From: Graphilbum fragrans
Lineage: Eukaryota > Ascomycota > Sordariomycetes > Ophiostomatales > Ophiostomataceae
Assembly: GCA_001513895.1 (NCBI GenBank)
Contig: LLKO01000003.1
Span: forward strand, 1,359,309-1,423,308
Length of the DNA stretch: 64,000 bases
Direction of reading: 5' to 3'
Below, piece after piece: positions 1-12,400 of the stretch; positions within the stretch are counted from its first letter, which is position 1; each line of letters opens with the position of its first letter. Made by a program: the position numbers and the translations under genes. The notes under the pieces were generated by a model that did no database searches, was not told the origin of the DNA, and saw only the letters and a list, made by a program, of their open reading frames with translations.

Positions 1-3000
1 ACCTTGCTAGAAATGAACAGCAGGGTAGAATTTGAAATATCGGTACGGGAGAGTGAGAAGAGCGAGCAATAAAAGTCGTACAGACAACGAGCAGACAGGT
101 GCGGCATCCGCACAATATCAATTAAGGCCAACCACTAGGACAGCCCGTCCCACGGCAACTTCCACCGGGTCTGGTCTTGGGGGGCTCGCCCTGGAAGCAG
201 GCAGTGGACACATATTGGTCATTTACTTAGACAAGCCGCCGAAATGAACAGTCAGAACGTAAAATCATCAGGCCAGATGGGGATATAGTTGAAGCACGGT
301 AGTTTGTGCTTGTGCTTTTTGTTTCGGCTGCGCTCCTGACTCATAAAGACCTGCCGTATGCTGATCGACAGCTCTCATTAAGGCGCATTGAGCTGGGGCA
401 GCTTGCCTGCTCTTCCGCTGAACGTGCCGTGTTAGTCATGGCCAGTGGTCGACCCTGCACCGAGCACAGCACCGCCTTGTACTTTGTACATTCCTGTCCT
501 GCTATGGCCTATGCGGGGTGGCACAGGCCGTTTGTGCCCTGGGATGGGTGGGAGATTGCTGCAGGTCGCCGACTGCAGCGAAGACAGCTGGCAGCGCCGC
601 AATCGTACATTATGTGTCCCTGTTCCACCCCTGTGCTACCAAAAGTGCCAGCGGTGCCACATGGCGCTGGGACTTCTTGTACAAACACCGTAGGTGGTCC
701 TGCCAACGATCCGGCTACGAACTCCGTAGGAAGGAGAAAGCAGCCGTACCATCCAGAACACATCCAGAATCGGATTGCCAGAGACAAGGCCAATTTCGGC
801 TGTGCCACACACCCTCTCAGCAGCTTAGGTATTCTGTCTCTCGGCTCGATTTTCGACGTTGATCGTCAAATTAAAAATAAATCAACCAAAGCAAACCAAC
901 AGCACATCACTAGCGGTTTCTGGTGGGCTAGCCCAGAACACATTCAGCAGCACATATGAGACATGACCAATATTGTGTTGACGCAGGAGAGGTCGTATTG
1001 ACTTTCTGTTTATCCTTTCAGTTGAAGTGTAATCTCCATGCTTAGTTGACTCAAACGCCTCTGTCTCCTTTTTTCTCGTCACCCTTCCACGCTTTGCATG
1101 CAAAGGCCTACAGGTCACGCCATGGGCTGTGCCCCCCTGCTTTTAGCACAGAAAGGGAAAACGCCGCGGAAGATGGCCGTGGTGTAGATCCCAGGCAGAC
1201 TTTGCCTGTAAGGAAGGATCTTGTTTCGACGACAAGTCCGTCTCGCCCAGTCGTCGTAGAAAGAAGCGGGGCAGAAGTGTGCAACATATCAGAAAGCACG
1301 GCGCATCTCATCTGTGTACGACTAGTTACACCGTACTCCTAGCTGTAGTGTACTTGTTTGCGCGATGGCTCACCCTTGACCAGCGTTCCAATCGGTCTAA
1401 TGTGGCTCCGACTGGTGTGCTCCCGCAGAGTACAGAGTACACGACCAATCACATAAACTGTACTCGTAGACAAGTACGATTACTCCGGCTCAGGGAGCCC
1501 CACTGTCCCAGACGGTCGGGTCCCATTCCCCCACTACCTTCGTACTCGTACGATACAACTAGTGTACATATTCGGAGTACCTTGGGTGTGCATGGCTGTA
1601 GGCGAAATCGGAAGGGCACAGCGGCAATGAATGAGCAGGCCGAGGAATTAGGTCGCATTTTCTCGAGTGCATGCCATCGCCCTAATGTCGCGGTTATCAT
1701 AAAAAGTGTTGAGGCGCTCTATTCGCCTCCCGAAACAACGCCAAGAGTCAGGGCTATGTTCTGTCTGCAAAGATATGTACAGAAGCGGCGCTGCCTATGA
1801 GTATGCAAACGGAGTTCTAGTGTACTTGGGTAGTATTCATCTTACGGCTAGTCCTCCCCCTAAACGCGCTTCGGCGCACGCTGTAAAGTGCTGGACTTAT
1901 GGCGGCCATTAACCCTAAAGAGATACACTTTCGCGCAAATTGGGCCCCACATCCCAACACACCCGCTAGAAACATGTCTTCGCCTGGTCTTGCTTCAGCA
2001 AAAAAGCGCATGTTGAACATTCCGGCTAGCCAACCTTGTTTTGATTGTATCCCCTCTTCATTTAGCGATTCTCTCATTTCTGTTTCCCATCATGTCCGGG
2101 CCTATCACCTTCCCGATTGTCCTTCTTGCCGTGTCGTGACTCCTCGATATCAGTCAGGGCCTGATGATCCAACCGAACAGAGTCATAGGTATCGTATCCG
2201 TATCGAAGCAGTTATCTCACAAATCCCCGTGTCTCTCCATGCCCGTCTGCTGTCAAAAAGGCCTGTCTTCTTCTGTAAACGCGTTCCCGTGTTACCTAGA
2301 CCCTAGGGGTCTGCATTCTCGCTACTAGCCGGTAAAGAGTTCCGGATAGTATATTGCGGCGCGTCAAAGGTCTGGGAATGCCCAAATGAACTGCCCTCCA
2401 TAAGGGGGAGAGGCGCGTCAGATAGCCTGTAGGAAAAAAGAACACGATGTGACAGATTGCAGTCATAGTCGTATACAACTCCAATACATACGAGCACTCG
2501 TTCTTGGGGTTCATGTACGGAGAAGTGCTGCTAGTATCTGCTGCGTATATATTAGGTGTGGATACACGTATAGAGTACCTGCACAGGTACATACACCGAA
2601 GCCGTTAACCATAATATGGTGTACTCCACTCAAAGGGATCCAAATCATGTCCAGGAAAAAAACACATTTGGAGCGTATACCCGCGCGCTTGCATCATGCA
2701 TCCCGTAGTGCGCATACAGAGCATACGATGACAAGAGACGAACCGTGCGCAGTACTACGAGCGCTCGAGGCCGTTATTTTGTTTTGCTTTGCACATCCCT
2801 GTCGACCTCATAATCTGTACAACTGGTGCAAGTCGGATCGAATGCCCCTCGCACACTGCCGAGACATGCTGCGCCTTTTTCGTGCAATAGCATGCCGTAG
2901 CCTGTTGTTTCCTGGTCCTTCTCCCTTCCGCGCCGTTATACTAGCAAACCGGGAATGCAAGACTGCCTGTGGTGTGGCCTCTACCTCGCGGCAACGAATC

Positions 3001-3918
3001 ATATGGAGGCATAGCGTGGACGGAGAGATCCTCCCATATTGATACAGGGGAAGAGGGTTTGCACAGAGTACGACAGGAGAGGCACACGGAAACCACACAG
3101 CACGCTCAGATACGGCAGTAGCTGGCACATCTTTCCGCCCCAAAGCCGGCCAGCCCTGTGAGCCGACCTCGCACTGTTCGGAGGTATATTTTCTTTGTAT
3201 CCAAGTCGGCGACCACTTCTGAAAGGGTGTGTAGCTTCGACGTACGTCGTAGTCACATAGGTACATCTGAGTGACTTCTTTCTCGTGTTTTCCAGCGACT
3301 GGACGAGTGTGAGTACGACCTTCTCGTAGAACGTTGGTGAGTGTGTGGATCCGGCGGCAGCGGTCTCTCCCCCTGTTCTCATCCAGACCCTATGTATGTA
3401 GTTCTCCCCGACTCCATTCTCCACTATGCACCCATGTTTGGAGCTGTGCTCTGTCAAGCCGAAACCTTCCACTTCAAGGGAAGCCGTTTGCTCCGTAATA
3501 TTCGTGCCCACGAGCAACAGTACAACATCCCACGACATGTCCATGGGTGCTTAAAGGCGGCATCGCAGGCGTGTTGTACGTGGGGAACCCCAGTAGCTAG
3601 TACCCAGGCAGGTACGAGTAGGCTGTGCAGCTTCGTCTTCGTGGCCATAGTTGATACGGAGGTATTTAGTAGTGGACGTTCAAAGTAGGCCTAATGCCCG
3701 TGGCAAGGGTCCGCGTAACGCATCCGGAATAGAGAAGCCTGGCAAAAAAAGCAAACTACAAAACGCGCCAATGTGAAAACCAATACGATATACCCATAAG
3801 CAGATACAGAGAGTGCAGTACTCGTATACTCGTACGAGCAATGGCCCGTTTGCAAGAGACTGACTAAATTAGAAGGGAGAGCTAACTAGCTACTTGGGAA
3901 AATAGGCCTCATCGTCTT
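1..3918. other. Gene desert, segment 1
   Basis: No reading frame here looks like a real gene. Frames of 60-220 codons occur on both strands but overlap each other, start at random and match no family I recognise. The longest (306-959 + and 2999-3544 -) lack the GC-rich third positions seen in the genes from 15 kb onward. Composition is clearly less GC-rich than the gene block. Words such as GAGTAC, TACGAG and CTCGTA recur (for example around 1431-1440 and 3812-3840). No transposase, reverse transcriptase or terminal-repeat structure was recognised. Confidence 0.6.
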
Positions 3919-5240
3919 TTGTACCTGTGTTCTGTGACCCCTATCTCCCCTTCTTTAACTCACCTGCCCCTCTTCACTTCCATTTGTCTCTCCTGTCCCC
4001 CCCATCTTGTGTATTTACAAGCAAATGTCGGAGTCGTTATCCTAATCTGTAGTTGTAAGCCGCTGCATGTCCCAGTCGCCGACTACTTCATGCCCAATCC
4101 ACTCTACGACGTACATATTCCGTACCCTCCTCTCCCGTCCCCCCCTCCCCAGCTTGGCAGTCACCTTCCAGCTCTCTCTCCCTTTACGCCAATGCATCAC
4201 ACTCAATACGTCCACCCTCTCTCCTTCGCTGTTGCCGCTTCATTTCCTGCCCAAGCTGAGACTCGCCACTCTTCGGGCCGTGGGCCGTCTTACAAACGTC
4301 GCCCTGCTTCTCGTGGCACCCACCATGGTGGCTTGCCGTCACATCGGACAGGGCGAGTCCGCGGCACACAAGGCCGCAAAAGGTGGCCGCTCTTTCGATG
4401 AATCCTGCGGCCGCCGTCTACATAGGCGAATCACCCTCTCCGAAACCCTCCGCTTCTTCCTTCTCGTAACACAGCGCTTCTTCGATGGCTGTATCGTCGG
4501 CCACGTCACAGCATTTCCTTGTTAGCAAGGAATCGGTAACCGCCCAACTTGTGCTCGCCAATGCTCTGTGTTTAAAATAGCATGTTCCATTGAAAACGGC
4601 TCACTGTCGACACCGCTTCGACCTCGTGTACGAGGATTGAGCGGGAGCACTCCAACGCTCGTAGCCAGCGGCTGTGGCACTATCGTTATTTTACTCGGTT
4701 TTTTCTCGAGTACGGCCGTCCTGGACCATCCCTTCCGTCCCCTTTAATTTTCATGTCCTCTCGTCGTTGGCAGGGCATCCACTCCCTCTCCATTTGAAAC
4801 AGCTTGCAGGCGGTTGCTTCTCACCATTTTCTTTCCTTTTTCTGGGGGTCTCTTCTTTTTCTATCATGTTTTCTTTCTTTCTTATTATTCTCGATTCCAG
4901 CCAGCCACCCGGATGCACATCGGTTCCTCGTCTCACTCGCTGCTTGTCGGTTTGATTCCTCCCCACCCCACTGCCTCTTGCGTTTTCCCCTGCCTGTTCC
5001 TCGTTCCTCTTGCCCCTCGGAAGGTGGCTACGGAGTACCTAGGCAAATGTGTCAATGTGCTCGTGCTCGTACTGGTCAGTCATTCGTATTCGTCCTCGAA
5101 GATCTGCAGGTGCGTGGTGACCAGCAGCTCCATTGCCACCGCCGTCTGTTCGCGCAGTACTTCCTGTGCTCGACCTTTATCTAGAACAGTTATCCTGGCA
5201 TTTGCTAGCCCCGAATCTTCACATTATCATGGAGACTAAG
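3919..5240. other. Pyrimidine-rich, gene-free tract
   Basis: The + strand is strongly C/T-rich over about 3930-4270 and again over 4840-5000. Such tracts are common just upstream of fungal genes, but no convincing start or coding frame follows on the + strand. Frames at 4067-4525 and 4814-5239 are composed mostly of Ser, Leu, Pro and Phe because of the CT bias, so I do not call them genes. Confidence 0.5.
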
Positions 5241-8200
5241 TTTTCGGCCACCCCGGCGTCATGATGGTGCCCGCAAGCGGACAACAGCACTAGTGTAGCG
5301 CCCAAAAGTTTAGTGCATTTTAGAGGCGAGTATAGCTATTCATGTCCAGACCCTTTGTATCTGCTCTAGTCAAGTACCCCAATGTTATGCCCCGCAGCAG
5401 AAGGAGAACGGGAAGGGTCGGAGTGAGTATGGAATCAAGGCACACTTACATATTTACACGTGTGTATGCTCTGTGCTGCCTCGATTTGCATGCAAGTTGC
5501 ACTGCCATAACGACTCTTTCCGTTCCCCTTGCTTGCAGTGGGGGCAATGATATGCAAGTTGGAACACGTAGTATGCTTCTTGTATGAACCGGCAAACCTG
5601 GTTTTGAGCATATTCTCTAATCTCAGGTCTGGAGAGCCGTCCTACAATCACGCGGGTAATGTTGGCAAGAGGCCGAAATAGGCGGCTGCCATGCCCTGCC
5701 CACCCCCCAACGCTCAATACATACAGGGTACACGTAATAGAGTGGGTTACTCGTATCATACGAGTAGGGTTAAGTGCAAGTATGCATAATCCAGTGTTGT
5801 AGCGGAAGTCCCTCTTTCCCCGTCCTGCCTATGGGGTAGATAACACGGCATATCCTTGTACTAGCAATTCCGCGCGCTGTATTACATTACTCATGCAGGG
5901 CTTCTAACACCGCCAAAAGCCACTGAGTCGTATTTTACCACCTTCCCCTCCAGGCAGTGCAGCTGTTGCCTGTTTATTATGCACACAACCCCGACAAGAC
6001 AATCTCGGGCAAATGCACAGCGCATCCTTCCACACTTCAGCCACCCGTTCCCAACATTTGAGGTTTCTCCTTGATCATTCTTCGCCTTGAGGTTGGTGTA
6101 TGTCCTCCTTGATCGTCTCCTGTGCCGTGATCTTCCAACTTCGCCCACTCTTTTCCTTCCCCAGCATGAACAAAACATGCCCCTATGCCGCTCCGGCTCC
6201 CAGTCCGGGGCCGAAGTTCAGCTCCAACCCGTTGGACACACTATTTCCTAGCCTACGGGTCTGGGAACCCAAAGAACAGTTCGCAGAAAAAAATAAGAGC
6301 AACGCATCATCAGCAAGGGGGTAGGGCGAGATGCCCGACTTGCCCGACGCTCACGCCCGTAAACAAATATTCGGGACAGCTACCGTCCCATCCCCCCTCA
6401 CCCCACTAATATCTCCATGTTTTCTTTTTCCTACTCAGCTATGGGCGAATCGGATTGTCGTACGAGGCCGCCTTTCAAGCCATCCTCGTATCCCTTTAGG
6501 ACTACTGAGACCGGCATACCCTTGCTCCTCTGTAGGCACAATAGAAATGTACGAGAACCTCAATAGGCATGAGCCATCCTATCTACACTGTTTCCAATAT
6601 CCTTATGCCATGTAGTAGTGTACATGACGCCCCCCCTTCTTCTCTGTATGGCATGCAATGCACTTTCGTAGTGTCAGAGTCACACCACCAATGCTGCATC
6701 TAATGTGAATAGAAAAACGGCAAGAATATTGATTCTTACGGGTCTGAGAAGATACTGCCACTCCCGGTGAAGTAATCAAATCACTTAGACTGCTGGATGC
6801 GTTGTTATATTACCGCCAGTAACAGCTCCAATAGCACTCTCCCAAGTATAGTAACTGATACTGGAACATGCAGTAGACAGAGGTAAGTCAGATCAAGACC
6901 TAGAACACCAACAGGCGACACAAGGTATGTGCTCCTCGGCCAAACGAGCCGACATTAGTATCGACCACTACTACATCGTCGCACAATGCCAAGTAAACAA
7001 CTATCAACGCATCCTGCAGTCCCCATATCGGGACTCACGTCTAAGCTTTGTGCGGCCGCTCAAAAGGAGAAGACGAGTTTTGTTCTACCTTCGTCAGAGG
7101 AAATTGATGTGATTGAAAGACACGTAGCTAAAGTCTACAAGTATACCGAAATAGGCAATGATGCATCGTGGAGAATTCTTGGTCCCCCACCGTTTAGCTC
7201 TTTGCCAATTCCCTTGGCCATCCAGCGGAAGGCCCAGAGAAGGACGCCGGAGGAGCATCCTCGGTTCTTCGGATTTCGAGGCGAAAGAATATCCTGGCCC
7301 CCATTCTAGGGGCTAAACATAAATCAAGTCTACTTTCCTTTTGGCTTGTTTAGAAAGTGTAACAAGGTTAATTTTCTCTTATGCTACCAAATAGTTTTGA
7401 GGCTGGTATAAATAGTGTAAGAGGCGTTCTAAATGTGGATGTACATAAACGTAGTCCGGCCACTGAAGTGGCCGCTCTAGTATTGTTTAGTTCGCCCTCG
7501 TTAGGCATTTGGTACACTCTTATCGTATGTACACTCGACTATCCGCTACAGATACACACCGAAGCCCTCGATTAAGCACGCACTTAGTCCCCTAAATGAT
7601 GAGGGAAGCTAGGCCATGATCGCCCGGAAAGCGGACCACCACGCCGCCTTAGTCGTCAAGGACAGAGTGTGGATGATCGTGACAAAGTAACACGAGGTGC
7701 GGATTGCGTGGCCTCCTATGGATTTCAAGGAGCTATTTTGTCTAGAGAGAAGCCCAGAAATAGTAATGATCATAGGATTAGAAATTCGAGGCCCGGGCTG
7801 CCAAGAAAATTGTCCTGCTTTCTTCCTCATATGCTGTGTTCTAGACCTCGCGGGTTGGCCTCCGGTGCCATTATTTGGCATGGTCCCGTCTGGGCGGGCC
7901 TGTTTCCCAGTACTTTTGTTTTTTTCTTCCTATCTTTGCATGTAAATAGCAGCGTCAAGGCCAATACAGAGGTCATGCTTCATATCTCCGGGGCAAGAAG
8001 CTTGAAGCTAGACATTGCTGATCTTTTGTTGCGAGTCTCAACTGACCACCAGAAAAGCTATGGAGAAGCTAAGCAGATAGGGGAGTCGATGCGACTGGCT
8101 CTTCAGTTCTAGACACTAACTAGGTGGCACTTGTCTGGCAGGAGCTATTTCACTTGCTTTTGCGATCTACCCTGAGAATTGCATACAGGTCATCGCCGCG

Positions 8201-9461
8201 TCTGGATTTTGATCCATCCTTCCAATATGACGTCTGGGCTGGCTTCACGTAAACGATGACGACGTCAGGCGGGCGGGATGACATAGTTAGGGTCTAAAAG
8301 TCCACTGCGTACGAAGCAAAGCACACAACGGGTGGCAACGCAACAAAGAAAAAAGGGCCAAGGACGAACTCGCGGTCCCCGAGAATGGGTCCATCAGGAG
8401 GCCACAAAAGGAACCCCCCCGCGTCAACAGCCATAAAATTGGAATGAAAACATCAGCAACCATTATATTGAGGCTGAGACAACTGAGACACGTTTATGTC
8501 CCCGAGAAGCAACGAAAACAGCTCAGATATGCAAGTAGTGAGCATCGCCAATATGTTCGGCCCGGAGTCGCCTTGCCTAAGATTTGTTACCCCCTGCAAG
8601 TACATAAAAGAGGACCAGGCGCTGTTGGGAGCAAACTCAGAAGGCAAAAAGCGGCCCAGTAGTGGTGTCTCACGGCTCTTCTGGTGCATCACTGCCGTCT
8701 GGGCTGGCTTGTATTCGCCGACATTGTCGCCTCTTCCCCGGCCCTAAACTACTTCGGTCTTTAGAGCCATTTGGGCCAGCTGGAACGACACTTTTGTCCC
8801 AACCTTTGTTCCCTCCCTGTGTTTTTTATTTTATTTAAATGTCGCCAGGGAGGGAACAGGGCAAAAACCAGCATGCGATTAAAATAGGGGCTGCTCTCTA
8901 CTGTAGCAAAGCGCCAGTTGCGCAAGTCCAAGGGTGTCCGTCTGCTGAAAACAGCACTGGAGACTGGCGAAGGAATGACACAGGGAAATGGGAAAAGCAA
9001 AAAGGGCGGCAGTATTGTTGTCGCAAAGGTAATTAGGTGTCTAATGTCCCCCAGTTTATCTCATGTTGTTGTTGTGTATGCGCCCAATGGGCTTATTGTT
9101 TCCAGCGGCTGCGGTTTGCTTCTAAAAGAGAATGCGGCGCTGATACGAATAGTGAGCCGCGCTCATCCTCAGCGGCGGCTTGCACATGCACGTCCACCCT
9201 AGGTTTTCGGACACAGTACTGTACCCCGTAACAAACATCATGTTTCTTGGCCGAGTAGAAGAGGCCAATCTTTCCTCCCGAGGCTCTCGGCCGGTCCATG
9301 ACGAAAGCACTTGAAAGTGTTACTGTATCCCCCCTACCTCCCCTCTCTTTCTTTGCCACTCTGATAATCACTGAACGATTGCATAAATGAGAGGGGGAGG
9401 AGGGGGCGGCGAGTCAGGAGACAAGATATAGGACTTACGAGATATATACAGATAATAAAAA
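5241..9461. other. Gene desert, segment 2
   Basis: No supported gene. A 107-codon frame at 6986-7309 (+) and a 147-codon frame at 7669-8112 (+) are the most coding-looking stretches; neither resembles a known family nor has convincing flanking exons. A 15-base word, CGTCTGGGCTGGCTT, occurs twice (about 8230 and 8697), too short to define a repeat family. A 19-base palindrome lies at 5748-5766. Confidence 0.55.
5748..5766. repeat. 19-bp palindrome with a 1-base centre
   Basis: TACTCGTAT, a single C, then ATACGAGTA: two 9-base arms that are exact reverse complements. It lies in gene-free DNA and belongs to the TACGAGTA/TACTCGTA words that recur between genes across the window. It could form a small cruciform or bind a dimeric protein; neither is shown by the sequence. 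Confidence 0.8.
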
Positions 9462-9495
9462 GGGGGGACGAGGGGGGGAGGGGGGGGTGCGAGGG
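9462..9495 (+). repeat. G-run cluster, potential G-quadruplex
   Basis: Four G-runs (6, 7, 8 and 3 G) on the + strand are separated by loops of 4, 1 and 5 bases, which meets the usual pattern for an intramolecular G-quadruplex. It sits in gene-free DNA. Confidence 0.7.
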
Positions 9496-12400
9496 ACATT
9501 TACTCCGTGCAGCATCCATGCCCCTTGCCAGCCCAGGGTTTCATCACGAGAACTATTCCGTGTTTACACTCTGCTAACATGGTCACATTGCAGCATATAT
9601 CAGAAACAGCGGTGTGCACATCGTACTGTGTAATGAGAAACACGGTAGTCAATGAAAATACTCACAGGCCACTGTGTCAGGGATGAATCTTTATGGCTTC
9701 CGCAGCCGGCTGCTGTTCCTAGTGGTAGTATTCCGTCAAGCAAGGGAGGGCCGGGAGAGGTGCAGCTGAATGGGAGGGGAACAGTGTGATGAGAATACTA
9801 TATATGCTCATGTGGCTTTCTTTAGGGTGCAAATAGCTATCTCATTGCACCATGACTCGTGAAGAAAATGGCCACGGATTTCTCCTCTTTTGAATATTGG
9901 TTTTCTCATGTTCGGACTCTCCCCGGCTGAAGCTGAGGTTCTGTTTAAGATGGCATCAGGCAGAGGGGTCCATATAAACTCGCCAATCAAGTTAGGAGAA
10001 GCTCCCAGGACTGTGCTTGTTGGGCCGTGGCATCTGTTGGCGGTCTGCCGAGACAAGCAACAGCAGGAGCTTGGGCTAAAGAGCTCCCCACGAGCAGTGC
10101 TAAGCGTCAAAAATGCCAGAAACCGTTGTAAGAAAAGAGAGCAAGACAGATGAGAAGAGAGAGATCAAACAAATAACCAGGAGTGTGGCAGCCACGATGA
10201 TTACAGGATACAGCCCCCGATCTTCAAGAATACAAACGCATTCACGAAAAGAAGCAGCGTATATCGCCACAAGCTGTCCGCTGGGTATTCACAGTAGCCA
10301 ATATTGGGTGGGGATTCTATCCCTTGAAGCAACCGCCATAGCATCCGCTTACAACAGGCCGCAAACGACAGACCAGTGTCAGATAGACCTCTAACAGCCA
10401 GGGGCCCAACTAGGGATCTAGATCACTTTCCCCTTCAAAGCACCGTATATGCACTAGTGCTAAAAACGGTGCTGGCCACACGAGAATAATACTGTGTACT
10501 CTTAGAATGCGACCTCGTAATGGACCCTGGACGTGAAGTCCGAAAGATTCAGCGGCTGGGGTTTTTTTTCTACTTAATTTTTATTTTTGGCTTAGACACC
10601 TGCACAGTACTTGCAGGATGACGTCCCCCAGTCATATTGAGCCAGTTACCGCTCTTCCTCGTAACTGTACTTTAGTTTGCGCTGGAGTTCTTGGCACCTG
10701 CTGACTGGTCGTTTACAGGACTAGCTTGTTTGAAAATCTTCAAATCGACACCCAAAAGGGTTAAAATTCCTGGCTCGCTGTCTTTCGCGTCGCCTATTTT
10801 CGGTCGACATGCCGCCTTTGGCCCCATTATGGCCCATAATAGAGGAGAGAGGAGGGGCGAGGATGAAAAACCGTGAAAAGCAGCCCGCCCAAAGGAATAG
10901 TTGATGCCCAATACGAGCACTAGCAGCCAAGACAAAGAAGGCGAAATCAAATAGTAGAAAGAAGAAACGAAAAAAAATTAAAAAGAACGCAAAAGTGGCA
11001 CCAGAAAGGCAATCCTTTCTCATAGAAAGAACCATTATCACCTTATGACCAGAGGGCCTCCTCGTGTCCGGCTTTGACAGGACCTAACGATTCGTCTAAT
11101 GTTTCCTCGGTGAGGCTAGTCCACCGCTATCGGTATTCCTACCTTCCTTGTGTCCTCCTTGTATCTTCCCTGTCCCCTGTTCATGCTCAAATGATGCCTC
11201 AAGCCAAGCCCCAAGGTCAAGCGAGGCCACGGTCAGCCCACCGGACTAGATACCCAAAACGGATAACGGTGTGTGCGACTGGGGCACCATGTATCTCGAT
11301 CGTTGTCGTTGCCTCATCACTGACAGGTCTTATGCCGGAAGCAGCGGCCCTAGTTACGTTTCCGTACATGGAGTCCATCCATATTCCCCTCACCTCTTCT
11401 TCTCTCTTCCCCCCAGCAGCTAGCTAAGACCTTTTCGAACAATGCCCGGCCACGCACCATCTGCTCTTTGACGCTGTTTTCTGAGCCCTCTTCGCTTTCA
11501 TTCCGCACTCTACACTACTAGGGACTACGCAAGTGCAATCACCACACCCCCCCCCCACCCCCCCTCCTCTCTTGCGCTATCTGAGGAGAGGGGTGGCAGG
11601 AATGTCAGAGGAGACGTGTGGTTGCGTGAATTTGCCGAAAGCCAGCGTTTGTCTCTGCGTGTGATTTGTCAAATAAAGAATATCATACCCTAGCAGGCGC
11701 TGGCTGCTCTTGTAGTCGGCACTTTCGATTCTTTTTTTGCAATCGGCCCTGGTATTACCGATTGCAATCCGCATAGAAGACTACGTTGCTACAAAAATAC
11801 ATTCTAAGGCGATCACACATCACTTGGCTCTACGGCCGGCGTCTTACCACAAAGGTAAGGTCCCGGTCGATGCCCATTTCTTCTCAAACACATCATAGGA
11901 GGCGCGCTAAATCAGACTATTGAGGGGGGTGACAGTGAAACTACAGACAAGGTGGGGAGAAGGTCAACGGCCTGTCGTAGTTTTTTCTGTTGGCGGTTTT
12001 TCGGCCGTCTAGGAAGCGTCATGGAGGGTATCTAAATGCTAGCAACCAATTGATCCTAAGAAAGGCAATGGAAAGGGGAAGACTTGAAAGAGGTAAAGCG
12101 CATGGGGATGGGCTATACCAGAACAAATAACGAAACACGCTTTTCCAATAAATCTAGGAGTAAAAGCTAGGCGAAAGATACGAGAAGACAAACCCTTTCC
12201 CCTAATGCTCGCCAAGCATTTCTGCGATACGAAGGTGATTCGCCCTTCGGTGACCGTTGGGGATGGGCAATCTGGCCTGGACATATACTATGGGTCTGCA
12301 AGACCGACGTCTGTCACCCCCTCTCTGTCTCGCTGTTTATAACAATGTCAACAATTACTTGTGGCCGATACAAGGTTCTTGTTGTTATGTGGCCATAAAG

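Noticed and set aside
6986..7309. A 107-codon + frame in the left gene desert
   Set aside because: Codon use looks mildly coding-like, but there is no family resemblance, no neighbouring exon and no other support. It may be a gene remnant.
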